Shown: positions 1-8,903, numbered from the stretch's first letter. The stretch is DNA of 64,000 nucleotides from JBCCGL01 sp039029275 (GCA_039029275.1 JBCCGL010000014.1:1-64000), one strand, 5' to 3'. Notes: generated by a model not told the origin, from the letters alone. Numbers and translations: made by a program.

Positions 1-569
1 ACCAGATGCTGGTCTCAATTCGATACCGCCTGGAAGCCATGATCGCCGATTTCGGATCCGGCGGCGACAAGGTGCGTGGCCATGCAGAACAAGCCAGTGA
101 AACCATTGTCGCTGCGATTGCAGAGGTGCGGCGTATCTCGCACGACATGCGCCCCCTGGTGCTTGATGATATGGGTCTCGCCGCCGCGCTGCAGAGTCTG
201 GCAGAGGAGTTCCCCCTGTCGATCAAAGTCGACGTCGACGACAATGCGGCGCGATTTTCCGCCGACGTTGAAACGGCGATCTATCGCGTGGCGCAGGAGG
301 CGCTCAGCAATGTGAAGCGACATGCGGATGCAGAACACATTACATTGGGGCTTCAATGCGAGGATGATTGGGTCACGTTAGAAGTTCGCGACGACGGCTG
401 CGGCATTACCAATCTTGAACAGAGCGCGCGTGACACTGGGCTGGGATTGCGCAATATGCGCGAGCGCGTGGATTTTCTCGGTGGTTTTTTTGATGTAACG
501 AGCAGCAAAAACAAAGGCACTCGACTGATCGTGCGTTTGCCGATCGGTGCTCAGGAAATGGCATCATGA
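1..569 (+). CDS. Sensor histidine kinase, NarL/DegS type, 3' part only
   Basis: The window opens inside this gene; the frame (codons in phase with position 3) is open from the edge, so the sensor region and phospho-accepting His lie outside. Visible are the end of the HisKA_3 dimerisation region (HDMRP and LDDMGL) and a complete GHKL ATPase domain: N box EALSNVKRHA, G1 box VRDDGCGI, and G2 box GLGLRNMRER. It would phosphorylate the response regulator encoded next, with which it overlaps by 4 bp (ATGA), showing translational coupling. An apparent ATG at position 6 is only an internal Met. The nearest downstream targets are the TRAP transporter genes, which suggests control of substrate uptake (inference). 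Confidence 0.93.
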   Translation, partial: QMLVSIRYRLEAMIADFGSGGDKVRGHAEQASETIVAAIAEVRRISHDMRPLVLDDMGLAAALQSLAEEFPLSIKVDVDDNAARFSADVETAIYRVAQEALSNVKRHADAEHITLGLQCEDDWVTLEVRDDGCGITNLEQSARDTGLGLRNMRERVDFLGGFFDVTSSKNKGTRLIVRLPIGAQEMAS

Positions 570-1192
570 TTCGTATCGCGCTCATCGACGACCACCCTTT
601 GCTGCGCGATGGCCTCAAAGCGCGCATGTCGTCAGAAGTGGATATCGAAGTGGTTGCCGAGGCTAACAATGCCGAGACGGCAATTGCCGTTTGCGAAAAA
701 TCCCAGCCGGATATTGCGCTGCTCGACATCAATCTCCCGGAGCGAACCGGCATTTCGGTGATCGGTTCCATGATCGATGTTTCCCCTGCCACTCGGGTAA
801 TTATGCTGACCATGCACGATGACCCGCAGTACCTGCGCGGCGCTCTGCGCGCCGGTGCAAAAGGGTATGTACTCAAGCACGTGGGCGGCGGGGAGATCGT
901 TCGCGCGGTGCACGCGGTGCACGCCGGTGGCACGTATTTTAGCGAGGCAATGTCACAGCACTTGCTCAACGAAGGCGACGACGAACAGAGTAAAAAAAGC
1001 CTGAGTGAGCGCGAGATCGAGGTGCTCACTTTGCTCGCGCAAGGGCTGACCAACAAACAAATCGCCAAACAGCTCGCGCTCAGCCCGCGCACGGTTGAAA
1101 CGCATCGCGCAAACGTCAAACAGAAGCTGGGCGCTGCGTCGTTTGCTGAAATGTTGCGATTCGCTGTCGAACAGGGATTGATCGACGATTGA
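566..1192 (+). CDS. Response regulator, NarL/FixJ family
   Basis: The protein has 208 residues: an N-terminal receiver domain (DD acidic pair near residue 8, phospho-acceptor Asp in LLDINLP near residue 54, Lys in YVLKH near 104) and a C-terminal LuxR-type helix-turn-helix (LSEREIEVLTLLAQGLTNKQIA, then SPRTVETHRANVKQKL). It is the cytoplasmic DNA-binding partner of the kinase that overlaps its start. The next gene, a TRAP substrate-binding protein, begins 160 bp downstream on the same strand with its own candidate promoter, so this pair probably senses the TRAP substrate or a related signal. The target is inference; the family assignment is secure. Confidence 0.95.
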   Translation: MIRIALIDDHPLLRDGLKARMSSEVDIEVVAEANNAETAIAVCEKSQPDIALLDINLPERTGISVIGSMIDVSPATRVIMLTMHDDPQYLRGALRAGAKGYVLKHVGGGEIVRAVHAVHAGGTYFSEAMSQHLLNEGDDEQSKKSLSEREIEVLTLLAQGLTNKQIAKQLALSPRTVETHRANVKQKLGAASFAEMLRFAVEQGLIDD

Positions 1193-1276
1193 ATTGTCTC
1201 CGTAATTATACGGAGTCATTTGGCTGTTCGAACTACGGGCATTCACCGAAAATCGCTACACACCTTAGTCGATCTG

Positions 1277-1304
1277 TTGCTAAACCGGTCTCACTTGGTA
1301 CACT
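1277..1304 (+). promoter_or_regulatory. Candidate sigma-70 promoter of the TRAP operon
   Basis: TTGCTA (1277-1282) and TACACT (1299-1304) are separated by 16 bp and lie about 50 bp upstream of the TRAP binding-protein start. The match to consensus is moderate. No clear NarL-type operator was recognised in the 160-bp spacer. Confidence 0.3.
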
Positions 1305-1352
1305 CGGCGCGCTATTTCCTTTATTTAGCGTGATCAACTCTCGGAGGAGTAA

Positions 1353-2447
1353 ATGAAAAGACGTGACATCCTGAAGAAAGGTGCGTTAGGCCTGGGCGCC
1401 GTTGCCGCATCAACAACCATTGGCGCACCAGCAATCGCTTCGGGCCACAAAGAAATCGTTATGGTCTCGACCTGGCCGCGCGACTTTCCAGGTTTGGGAA
1501 CCGGTGCGCAACGTTTCGCACAACGCGTGGAAGACATGAGTGGCGGCAAATTCAAAGTCAGTTATTTTGCTGGCGGCGAGCGCGTCAAACCGTTCGACTC
1601 GTTTGACGAAGTCGCATCGGGCAACGCTCAGATGTACCACGCTGCCGACTACTACTGGAAAGGCAAGCACCCCGGTTGGGCATACTTCACGGCCGTTCCT
1701 TTCGGTTTTACCTACACCGAAATCAACGCGTGGATTCGCTTTGGCGGCGGTCAGGAGCTGTGGGACGAGCTTGCTGCAGAGTATGGCTTGAAGAACATGA
1801 TGTGCGGTAACACCGGTGTTCAGATGGGTGGTTGGTTCCGCAAGGAAATGAACAGCCCGGACGACTTCAAAGGCCTGAAAATGCGTATCCCCGGTCTCGG
1901 CGGTGACGTACTGGCCAAACTCGGAGCATCACCCGTTTCTCTGCCCGGCTCGCAGATTTATGAAAACCTCGTTTCCGGCGCGATCGATGCAACCGAGTGG
2001 GTAGGCCCCTGGAACGACAGCTTCATGAAATTCTACGAAGCAGCCAAATTCTACTACTACCCCGGAATGCACGAGCCTGCAGCGATGCTGGCGTGCGGCA
2101 CCAACAAGAAGTGGTGGGACAGCCTGACCAAATCAGAACAGCTGATTATTGAAGCCGCTGCCTCGATGGAAAACGACGTGATGATGGCCGAGTACAACGC
2201 CAAAAACGGTGCCTCACTCGCCAGCCTGATCGCGGACCAGGGCGTGAAGCTGAAGAAGTTCAACGACGACATCTACGATGCATTCGCAGAAGCTTCGGAA
2301 GAGGTATACGAAGGCGTTGTCGATCACAGTGCACTCGCCAAGCGTATCCACGAGAGCTTTCTCGATGCGCGTAAAACCGTCGGTGCATGGGCGAAGATTT
2401 CTGACCAGGCGTACGTCGAACAGCGCAACCGCGCCCTCGGCGTGTAA
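1353..2447 (+). CDS. TRAP transporter substrate-binding protein (DctP family)
   Basis: A periplasmic binding protein of 364 residues. Its N terminus, KRRDILKKG followed by a hydrophobic stretch and an Ala-rich cleavage region (about residue 30), looks like a Tat signal peptide, common in the TakP/FcbT1-like branch (COG4663). The ATEWVGPWND segment is typical of that branch, whose members bind 2-oxo acids, lactate, mannitol or aromatic acids as organic-acid anions. A strong ribosome site (GGAGG) precedes the ATG. It is the first gene of the transporter, followed by a terminator and then the DctQ and DctM genes. That terminator probably sets binding protein in excess over permease. The substrate cannot be read from sequence. 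Confidence 0.93.
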   Translation: MKRRDILKKGALGLGAVAASTTIGAPAIASGHKEIVMVSTWPRDFPGLGTGAQRFAQRVEDMSGGKFKVSYFAGGERVKPFDSFDEVASGNAQMYHAADYYWKGKHPGWAYFTAVPFGFTYTEINAWIRFGGGQELWDELAAEYGLKNMMCGNTGVQMGGWFRKEMNSPDDFKGLKMRIPGLGGDVLAKLGASPVSLPGSQIYENLVSGAIDATEWVGPWNDSFMKFYEAAKFYYYPGMHEPAAMLACGTNKKWWDSLTKSEQLIIEAAASMENDVMMAEYNAKNGASLASLIADQGVKLKKFNDDIYDAFAEASEEVYEGVVDHSALAKRIHESFLDARKTVGAWAKISDQAYVEQRNRALGV

Positions 2448-2482
2448 CTGGGAATTATCACCCCCTTTGCAATGCAATAACA

Positions 2483-2508
2483 AAACGGAGCCTTCGGGCT
2501 CCGTTTTT
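2483..2508 (+). terminator. Rho-independent terminator after the TRAP binding protein
   Basis: A 10-bp perfect stem (AAACGGAGCC / GGCTCCGTTT) with a stable TTCG tetraloop runs into a T tract. It stands between dctP and the membrane genes, so it probably lowers transcription of the permease relative to the binding protein. Confidence 0.9.
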
Positions 2509-2528
2509 GTTTGAATTGGTTATGCGAA

Positions 2529-2572
2529 TTTGTAGAAGCGCCCTTTACCGCAGTGGAGCGCGCTTCTACAAA
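2529..2572. repeat. REP-like inverted repeat
   Basis: A perfect 12-bp inverted repeat (TTTGTAGAAGCG / CGCTTCTACAAA) encloses 20 bp that itself contains CCGCAGTGG. It lies between the terminator and the DctQ start. Size and GC-rich base resemble REP/BIME elements or an mRNA stabiliser. No second copy was seen in this window. Confidence 0.5.
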
Positions 2573-2616
2573 GTCGTTATCACGTAATAACGATAAGAGC
2601 TGTTCGGAGGAAATAA

Positions 2617-3627
2617 GTGAACAATGATCACGTTCGCAATGCCGTGCGCGCATTTGCGATTTCCATGGTGGCCATCACCATCCTTTTCCTTGTTAATAAT
2701 GTCCTGATCTTCTGGTTTGAATGGCCTGGCATGTTTGCCCTGTTTGGCCAGTGGGGTATTCCGGGTTTTGATGCGCCAGATTCCGCTATTGAGGGCGGGG
2801 GGCTGCTGATGGCGTTTTTGCAAACGCTGGGATACGCGCTCGCCGTTGTTCTGCCGGTGCTATACGCCTTGAAGAAACACGGCAGCGGTTTCCGCGAAGA
2901 CGCGGATCGCTTGTCCGAGGTCGCAGCATTTGTCATTCGCGCAGCGTTCTGGGGTGTTGTACTTGTCGGCTTTGTCGACGCGGTGATTTCCTTTTTGCGC
3001 GTTGAAAATCTTCTCGAGGCGGTCGTCGGCGAACAGCTGACCAGAGATCTGGGTCGAGCGGTGTATCGCGGGAGCTGGGTGCACTACCCGCTGCTGGCGG
3101 CCTCGTTGATTATTGCCTGGCGAGTGCGTTCGCTCGGTTTTATCTGGCTTGGGTTTTTGGTAGTCATCGCCGAGTTTGCCATCGTCATTACGCGCTTCGT
3201 GTTTTCGTACGAGCAGGCTTTTATGGGCGACCTCGTGCGCTTTTGGTATGCCTCGATGTTTTTGTTCGCAAGTGCTTATGCGCTGGTGCACGAAGGGCAC
3301 GTTCGCGTCGATGTGATTTATGCGCGCTTTGAAAAGTCCCAAAAGGCGCTGGTTAACTTCTGGGGATCGTTAACGCTTGGAATTCCGCTGTGCTGGATTA
3401 TTTTGACGATGGGCATGTGGACCAAAACCGCAAGCCTCAACAGCCCAATGATCGGATTCGAAATTTCGCAAAGTGGTTACGGCCTGTACGTTAAATACCT
3501 GATGGCGGGTTTCATGATTGTTTTTGCTGTATCCATGATCGTGCAATTCTGCAGTTATATGCTTTCGAGCATGGCTGACCTGAACGACGAACCCGGCGGC
3601 GAAGAAATCGCAGCCGCCTCACACTAA
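2617..3627 (+). CDS. TRAP transporter small permease (DctQ family, enlarged)
   Basis: An inner-membrane protein of 336 residues starting at GTG, with CGGAGG six bases upstream. The DctQ core lies in the C-terminal half (VRFWYASMFLFASAYALVHEGHVRVDV, with the characteristic E-x-HVRVD motif). It is preceded by additional hydrophobic segments near residues 12-30, 65-85, 105-125 and 160-190. Classic DctQ proteins have about 160-200 residues and four helices, so this belongs to the longer COG4665 type paired with mannitol/chloroaromatic-type TRAP systems. It would link the binding protein with the large permease, whose gene follows after 19 bp. Confidence 0.9.
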   Translation: MNNDHVRNAVRAFAISMVAITILFLVNNVLIFWFEWPGMFALFGQWGIPGFDAPDSAIEGGGLLMAFLQTLGYALAVVLPVLYALKKHGSGFREDADRLSEVAAFVIRAAFWGVVLVGFVDAVISFLRVENLLEAVVGEQLTRDLGRAVYRGSWVHYPLLAASLIIAWRVRSLGFIWLGFLVVIAEFAIVITRFVFSYEQAFMGDLVRFWYASMFLFASAYALVHEGHVRVDVIYARFEKSQKALVNFWGSLTLGIPLCWIILTMGMWTKTASLNSPMIGFEISQSGYGLYVKYLMAGFMIVFAVSMIVQFCSYMLSSMADLNDEPGGEEIAAASH

Positions 3628-3646
3628 TTAAAGACGGGTCACGACG

Positions 3647-6301
3647 ATGGAACTATTTTTTCTTGCGCTTCTGATTTTTCTTATGATCGCGGCGCTCACA
3701 TCCGGGTTTCCGGTTGCCTTCGCCTTGCCCGGTTCGGCGATTCTTGCGATCGGCGTCGCGGCGTTTTGTGGACTGCTGTTTGAGGGGAATCCCGACGCTT
3801 ACTTCGCGCAGGGCAGCGCGGTGCAGTGGCTCAGCGCAGGGGTGACAAACTTTCGAAGCTTGTACTGGGATGTCGAACGCGACACGTTGATCGCGATCCC
3901 TCTGTTCATTTTTATGGGCATTATGCTGCAGCGATCAAACATCGCCGAAGATTTGCTCGTCGCGATGGCGCAATTGTTTGGTCCGATGCCGGGTGGCCTG
4001 GGTATATCGGTGGTTCTGGTTGGCGCCTTGCTGGCCGCAACAACTGGCATTGTCGGTGCGACAGTCATCGCGATGGGGCTGATCTCACTGCCGCCAATGT
4101 TGCGCAACAATTACTCCAAGCCACTTGCGGCGGGGACGATATGCGCGTCCGGTACCCTGGGGCAGATTATCCCGCCGTCGATTGTGTTGATCCTGCTCGC
4201 CGACCAGTTATCCAATGCGACGGATCAGGCGAGCACTGCGCGCAAAGCGGAGTTTAAGGAAGCGACCGGCGAGTTTTCGATGCCGTCGATCTTCGACATC
4301 ACGTCTGCCAGTGCGGGCGACATGTTCATGGGCGCGTTTTTGCCGGGTCTGGTTCTGGTGGCGATTTACGTTATGTATATTTTTGGGCGCGCGCTGATTC
4401 GCCCGCAAGACGCACCACCGGTGCCGTATGACGGCGAATACGATCGAAAGTTCGCGATGCGAATAGTCCTTGTACTGGTTCCGCCGTTGACGCTGATCTT
4501 TGTCGTACTCGGTTCAATTATCCTTGGCGTCGCAACGGTCAATCAGGCCGGGTCAATCGGCGCAATTGGCGCGATGGTGATGGGCGGCTACCGGCTCGCC
4601 AAAGGAAAACCGCACTGTTTCACGCCGGCAATACTTTCGGTTGCTTCGATCGTCGCGCTGGTCGTCATCCTGAGTTTTTACGACATTAACGTAAAAAAAA
4701 TCCAGACCACCGATGACGTCATTGGTGTCACGCTGGCGTGCATCGCGGTTGCGGTGCTGCTTTATGCGATAGGGTGGAGCGCGCTGCGGGCGTATAAGAT
4801 CGACAACACGCTGGTCGAAGTCATGATCGACACGGCCAAGATTACGTCGATGGTATTTATCATCCTGATCGGCGCTGCAATGCTAACCTCAGCATTTCGC
4901 GGATTTGGTGGTGAAGAATTTGTTAAGCACTACCTGACCAGCCTCCCCGGCGGATTCTGGACGCAGTTCATTGTCGTGATGTTCGTGATTTTCCTGCTCG
5001 GATTCTTCCTCGACTTTATCGAGATTGCCGTTGTCGTTGTGCCGATTGTCGCGCCGATCCTGCTGGCGGATCCGGAAGCTAATATTACCGCTGTCTGGCT
5101 GGGTGTAATGCTGGGCTTGAATATGCAAACGTCATTTTTAACACCGCCGTTTGGTTTTGCGCTTTTCTATTTGCGCGGGGTTGCCCCACCAGAATTGAAA
5201 ACGCTCGAAATCTATCGCGGCGCTGCGGCGTTTATCGTATTGCAATTGGTGGGTTTGGTTGTCGTTGCCAACTGGGCGCCGTTGGTCAATTACCTGCCGT
5301 ACCGCATTTCGCTCACATCGGAGACGGCACCGCCTCCGGTCAATCCGCGCTTGCAGCTGTGTCTCGAAGAGCACAAGTTTGCTTACTACGACGAGAACCA
5401 AAACGTTCTCGTCGCCGCGATGGACGAATTTTCCTCGACCAATATGAGTTACCTGCCGCAGGACCTGCAGGACAGATTCGACGAAAGCCTGGATAAAGCG
5501 CGCGCAACCTTCGATCGGGTCGACGACGTACGCGGTGCCACCAGCGAACTCGATGCCTATATTGTCGACTACAAACCGCTGCATCGTGTGATTCGCAGCG
5601 TGCGCCGGCAGGTTGTGGGAGTCGATCGTGAAATCGACGACCTTAATGACGATCTCAACGGCCTGGGCGATAACGAGGTAGACAAGCGCGCAAGCATCGA
5701 ATCCGATTTGGCTGAAAAAGAAGCCGAAAAAGCATCACTGCTTGCGCAAATCGCTGGCGATGTCGATGAAAAACAACAACGCTATCGCGAGTTGTATAAG
5801 GCTCAGCAAAAATCCAAAAGCCAGTATCGTCGCAATGCTGATGAAGCTTACGAAATTATCATCGAGACGCGTGCGGTCCTGGACGCCACCGATTCGCTGA
5901 TCGAATTTGAATCACGCTTCGACGATGTCGCTGCCGCGATTCAACTCGATGACAACGAACAAGCGATGGACGATATCAAGGCGACTGAAAGCGAGCTTGG
6001 TTTGGTTGCCGGTGCATCGAAAATTAAATCAAAAATTTCCAAGGCGCGCCGCGCTTTGAAAGGCGATTCGCCCGACCGCGATAAAGCCATGGGGCTGCTG
6101 GTAGAAGCGCAGGAACTGTACGCAGAGGAAGTCCGCTGGCGTACACGCGCGCAAAGTGAATTTCTGCCTGCGCTTGAACAGTACAACGAAGTGGTTAAAA
6201 GCTCGATTGGATTGCGTCTGCAAAAACGCCTGACCAAAGATCAGGCACACGAGGTTGCTTCGTGTCAGGCGAATCATCGCGATATCTCGCTTAATTTTTA
6301 G
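3647..6301 (+). CDS. TRAP transporter large permease (DctM) with long coiled-coil tail
   Basis: 884 residues against the usual 430-600. Residues 1 to about 550 are the DctM ion-coupled permease: many hydrophobic helices, the hairpin GATVIAMGLISLPPML, GTLGQIIPPSIVLILLAD, and a later pseudo-repeat ending in MQTSFLTPPFGFALFYLRGV. A hydrophilic insert of about 40 residues follows the first PPS region. After the last membrane helix (ending near 550) come about 330 charged residues with Glu/Asp/Lys/Arg-rich heptad-like stretches (for example near 640-720), predicted coiled coil and no recognised domain. The reading frame is continuous with no sign of a frameshift, and the codon character does not change. 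It acts in the inner membrane with DctQ. The job of the tail is unknown. Confidence 0.9.
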   Translation: MELFFLALLIFLMIAALTSGFPVAFALPGSAILAIGVAAFCGLLFEGNPDAYFAQGSAVQWLSAGVTNFRSLYWDVERDTLIAIPLFIFMGIMLQRSNIAEDLLVAMAQLFGPMPGGLGISVVLVGALLAATTGIVGATVIAMGLISLPPMLRNNYSKPLAAGTICASGTLGQIIPPSIVLILLADQLSNATDQASTARKAEFKEATGEFSMPSIFDITSASAGDMFMGAFLPGLVLVAIYVMYIFGRALIRPQDAPPVPYDGEYDRKFAMRIVLVLVPPLTLIFVVLGSIILGVATVNQAGSIGAIGAMVMGGYRLAKGKPHCFTPAILSVASIVALVVILSFYDINVKKIQTTDDVIGVTLACIAVAVLLYAIGWSALRAYKIDNTLVEVMIDTAKITSMVFIILIGAAMLTSAFRGFGGEEFVKHYLTSLPGGFWTQFIVVMFVIFLLGFFLDFIEIAVVVVPIVAPILLADPEANITAVWLGVMLGLNMQTSFLTPPFGFALFYLRGVAPPELKTLEIYRGAAAFIVLQLVGLVVVANWAPLVNYLPYRISLTSETAPPPVNPRLQLCLEEHKFAYYDENQNVLVAAMDEFSSTNMSYLPQDLQDRFDESLDKARATFDRVDDVRGATSELDAYIVDYKPLHRVIRSVRRQVVGVDREIDDLNDDLNGLGDNEVDKRASIESDLAEKEAEKASLLAQIAGDVDEKQQRYRELYKAQQKSKSQYRRNADEAYEIIIETRAVLDATDSLIEFESRFDDVAAAIQLDDNEQAMDDIKATESELGLVAGASKIKSKISKARRALKGDSPDRDKAMGLLVEAQELYAEEVRWRTRAQSEFLPALEQYNEVVKSSIGLRLQKRLTKDQAHEVASCQANHRDISLNF

Positions 6302-6338
6302 CGAGCGATTGACACCGCGGCAAGACGGGAGACGTTAC

Positions 6339-7451
6339 ATGGGTAAAGTATCTGCACAAGCTGATTCCGTCACCATGAGCGGAGGCGGTGTTTATTCTCT
6401 CGCGACGAAAGGCGCTAAGGATGTTATCGACGCTGCTACGCCGATGGTCGTCGATGCGATCAACGCGATTCCGGCCGAATCGTTCGAGCAGGGCTTTACG
6501 TTTTCCGACATGGGTTGCGCGGATGGCGGTACCTCACTCAGTATGGTCGAGGCGGCGATCAATGCGGTGCGCGCGCGCAGGCCAGACACACCCGTTAGCG
6601 TGGTCTACACCGATCAGCCGCGCAATGACTTCAACGCGCTGGTCACCAATGTGCACGGGCTCGGCCCGTTCGACAGTTATCTGGGACGACACGAAAACGT
6701 TTTTCCGCTCGAATCAGGAACCTCGTTTTATCGCCAGATTCTGCCGGACAATTCGCTCACCCTTGGCTTTTCAGCTACCGCGATGCATTGGCTCAGTTCA
6801 AAACCTTGTGACATCAACAACCATGTGCACATGGTCGGTGCGAGCGGTGACGAGTTGGACGCATTCCGCGCGCAGGCAAAAAAAGACTGGCAGCAGATTC
6901 TGTTGTGTCGAGCACGTGAGTTAAAGGCCGGTGGCCGCCTGGTGTTGATCAACTTTGGCATCGATGAGCAAGGCCGGTATTTGGGTAATACCGTCGGCGT
7001 GAATATGTTCAATACCTTTCACGAAATCTGGCAAGAGATGATGACAGCGGGGCGCATCAGCGAAGCCGAATACGCCGCAATGACGTTGCCGCAGTACTAC
7101 AACACAGTCGAAGAATTTTCGGCGCCTTTGCTGAACGAAAACGACCCGGTGCACCAGGCCGGCTTGCGACTCGAAAGCATCGAAACACGGGTTGTGCCGT
7201 GCCCGTTCGCCGAAGACTTTAAACAACACCGTGACGCCGAAAAATTTGCCACTGATTACATTCCCACCATCCGCACCTGGAACGAAAGCACCTACTTCGC
7301 CGGGCTATCGAGCGAGCGGCCGCTCGAGGAGCGCAAGCGTGTAATTGAGGATTTTTATGGTGCATATCGAATGCGGGTTGTGGCTGATCCCGATCAACAC
7401 GGAATGGGATACGTGCACGCCTACACGGTGATCAGCAAATGTCGAGAATGA
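6339..7451 (+). CDS. SABATH-type SAM-dependent carboxyl methyltransferase
   Basis: 370 residues when started at the ATG preceded by GGGAG; an upstream in-frame start at 6255 would run back into the DctM gene. Signature features of the family (Methyltransf_7: plant salicylate, benzoate, jasmonate and caffeine methyltransferases) are visible: YSLATKG near 19, SAM-binding FSDMGCADGGTS near 55-66, SFYRQILPDNS near 129-139, ATAMHWLSSKP near 147-156 and GGRLVLINFG near 198-207. The reaction would be methyl transfer from S-adenosylmethionine to a carboxylate oxygen of a small acid. It follows the TRAP permease after 37 bp, so a TRAP-imported carboxylate could be its substrate (inference). No signal peptide; cytoplasmic. 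Confidence 0.88.
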   Translation: MGKVSAQADSVTMSGGGVYSLATKGAKDVIDAATPMVVDAINAIPAESFEQGFTFSDMGCADGGTSLSMVEAAINAVRARRPDTPVSVVYTDQPRNDFNALVTNVHGLGPFDSYLGRHENVFPLESGTSFYRQILPDNSLTLGFSATAMHWLSSKPCDINNHVHMVGASGDELDAFRAQAKKDWQQILLCRARELKAGGRLVLINFGIDEQGRYLGNTVGVNMFNTFHEIWQEMMTAGRISEAEYAAMTLPQYYNTVEEFSAPLLNENDPVHQAGLRLESIETRVVPCPFAEDFKQHRDAEKFATDYIPTIRTWNESTYFAGLSSERPLEERKRVIEDFYGAYRMRVVADPDQHGMGYVHAYTVISKCRE

Positions 7452-7475
7452 TCCGTCCAAAGCCCTGCCCTCACG

Positions 7476-8093
7476 CTAAGCCGGAAGAAACAGAATAACG
7501 CCAAAAGCGATAAATATCGTCGCTCCGATCTGCTTGCTCAGGCGCTCGAATTTTGCGTTCCACTGTCGAGCGGCAGTCGTCGAAAGTAGGATTGCAGCGC
7601 TGCTGTACCAAAGAAACGAAATACACACCATCAGGGCAATGCTGAGTGCGCCAATGGCCGCTGTGTTCACCGCAGCCGCCGCAAACACGCTCGCCGAAAA
7701 TGCTGCGGTTTTCGGGTTTCCAATATTTGTGAGCACGCCGCGAAGGTAGTACTTGAGCATGCTGCTTTGGCGCTCAAATTGCGGTGCAGATCCCGTCGCG
7801 CAATTCTGTAAGCTCTTCAGCAGTCTAAATCCCAGATAAATCAAATAGCTTCCACCCAATAGCTCCAGAGCACTGCGCAGTGCGGGAAAGTTCTCCAAGA
7901 CTAGATGGAAACCCAAAAATCCAACGCTGGCCCAAAACAGCGTCCCGGTTGCAATTCCCGACACTGTAAAAAGAGCGGCCCGCCGCGAATCGGACGCAGC
8001 TGTGTAGCCCGTGATCAGCAAATTCGGACCCGGTAGAGCGACTGCTACAAACCAAATTGTTGCTACGGTAGATAGTGCGACTATGTGTTCCAT
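7476..8093 (-). CDS. LysE family amino-acid exporter
   Basis: 205 residues from the ATG at 8093; a longer frame to 8213 would overlap the divergent regulator and has no hydrophobic start. LysE/RhtB hallmarks: PGPNLLITGYTAASDSRRAAL with the conserved PGP near residue 18, G-x-x-x-G-rich helices, FRLLKSLQ linker, GNPKTAAF near 120. Six membrane helices are predicted. It would export an amino acid or small amine across the inner membrane. The divergent ArsR-type gene 108 bp away is its likely regulator. The substrate is not predictable. Confidence 0.88.
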   Translation of the reverse strand: MEHIVALSTVATIWFVAVALPGPNLLITGYTAASDSRRAALFTVSGIATGTLFWASVGFLGFHLVLENFPALRSALELLGGSYLIYLGFRLLKSLQNCATGSAPQFERQSSMLKYYLRGVLTNIGNPKTAAFSASVFAAAAVNTAAIGALSIALMVCISFLWYSSAAILLSTTAARQWNAKFERLSKQIGATIFIAFGVILFLPA

Positions 8094-8201
8094 GCTTCTG
8101 CTCTCTGCGTTCTGATGATGGGCTGAGAGTAAGCGCATCGGCGCGCGGACAGTTCGTTGCAGAGCGAAGTATGCGAATCTCCGCTTTGCTATGATCGAAC
8201 C

Positions 8202-8903
8202 ATGCACACACAACCGGGTATAGCGGCAATCGGCGCAATGATAGGTGACCCCACGCGTTCTGCGATGTTGTCATCGTTGATGTCCGGGCAAGCCATGACC
8301 GCGACAGAACTTGCCGATGAAGGCGGTATAACGCGTCAGACAGCCAGCGTACATCTGGCACGTCTGATGGATGCCGGAATGATTCGGATGCTCAAGCAAG
8401 GGCGGCATCGTTATTTCAGTCTGGCATCGGAAGACGTGAGCGTCATGCTGGAATCAATGATGACGGTTGCGCAGCAGGTCCGCCCCTCTACTTTTCGCGC
8501 AGGTCCCAAAGACAAAAACATGCGCAAGGCGCGCGTATGTTACGACCATCTTGCAGGCCCCTATAGCGTTGCGATATACGAGGCTTTTATTCGTCGCAAT
8601 TTCCTTACCTTGGTGCAACCGACCAACGATGAAAACGGAATTCTGACATTGACTCATGATGGCAAAACGTTTTGCTCAAGCAAGGGTATCGATATCCAAG
8701 ATTGCGCGAGTAAAAGAGTCATGTGCCGTCCCTGCGTTGACTGGAGCGAGCGCCGCTTTCACATTGCCGGCGCCTTGGGTCATGCCTTGCTTGCGTTCGT
8801 TTTCGAGCAGGGTTGGGCGGAGAAGGAACGCGACAGCCGAATCGTTACGTTTTCGTCTCACGGCTTGAAAACAATGTCCGACGTGTTCGGCATTGACGTC
8901 TAG
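8202..8903 (+). CDS. ArsR family transcriptional regulator with Cys-bearing C-terminal domain
   Basis: 233 residues from ATG 8202. Residues 8-90 form an ArsR winged helix (DPTRSAMLSSLMSGQAMTATELA, then a recognition helix ITRQTASVHLARLMDAGM and wing QGRHRYFSL). The second half is an extra domain with Cys residues in FCSSKGIDIQDCASKRVMCRPCVDW, known in the larger ArsR subgroup often divergent from exporters. It lacks the canonical ELCVCDL metal site, so it is more likely to sense a metabolite or thiol/redox state. It probably represses the divergent LysE gene and itself. The effector is unknown. Confidence 0.85.
   Translation: MHTQPGIAAIGAMIGDPTRSAMLSSLMSGQAMTATELADEGGITRQTASVHLARLMDAGMIRMLKQGRHRYFSLASEDVSVMLESMMTVAQQVRPSTFRAGPKDKNMRKARVCYDHLAGPYSVAIYEAFIRRNFLTLVQPTNDENGILTLTHDGKTFCSSKGIDIQDCASKRVMCRPCVDWSERRFHIAGALGHALLAFVFEQGWAEKERDSRIVTFSSHGLKTMSDVFGIDV

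Noticed and set aside
5300..6301. Separate gene fused to dctM by a frameshift
   Set aside because: The frame is continuous and no alternative start with a ribosome site is evident at the junction.
6255..6338. SABATH methyltransferase starting at 6255
   Set aside because: The extra 28 residues lie in the DctM gene and lack family similarity; ATG 6339 has a good ribosome site.
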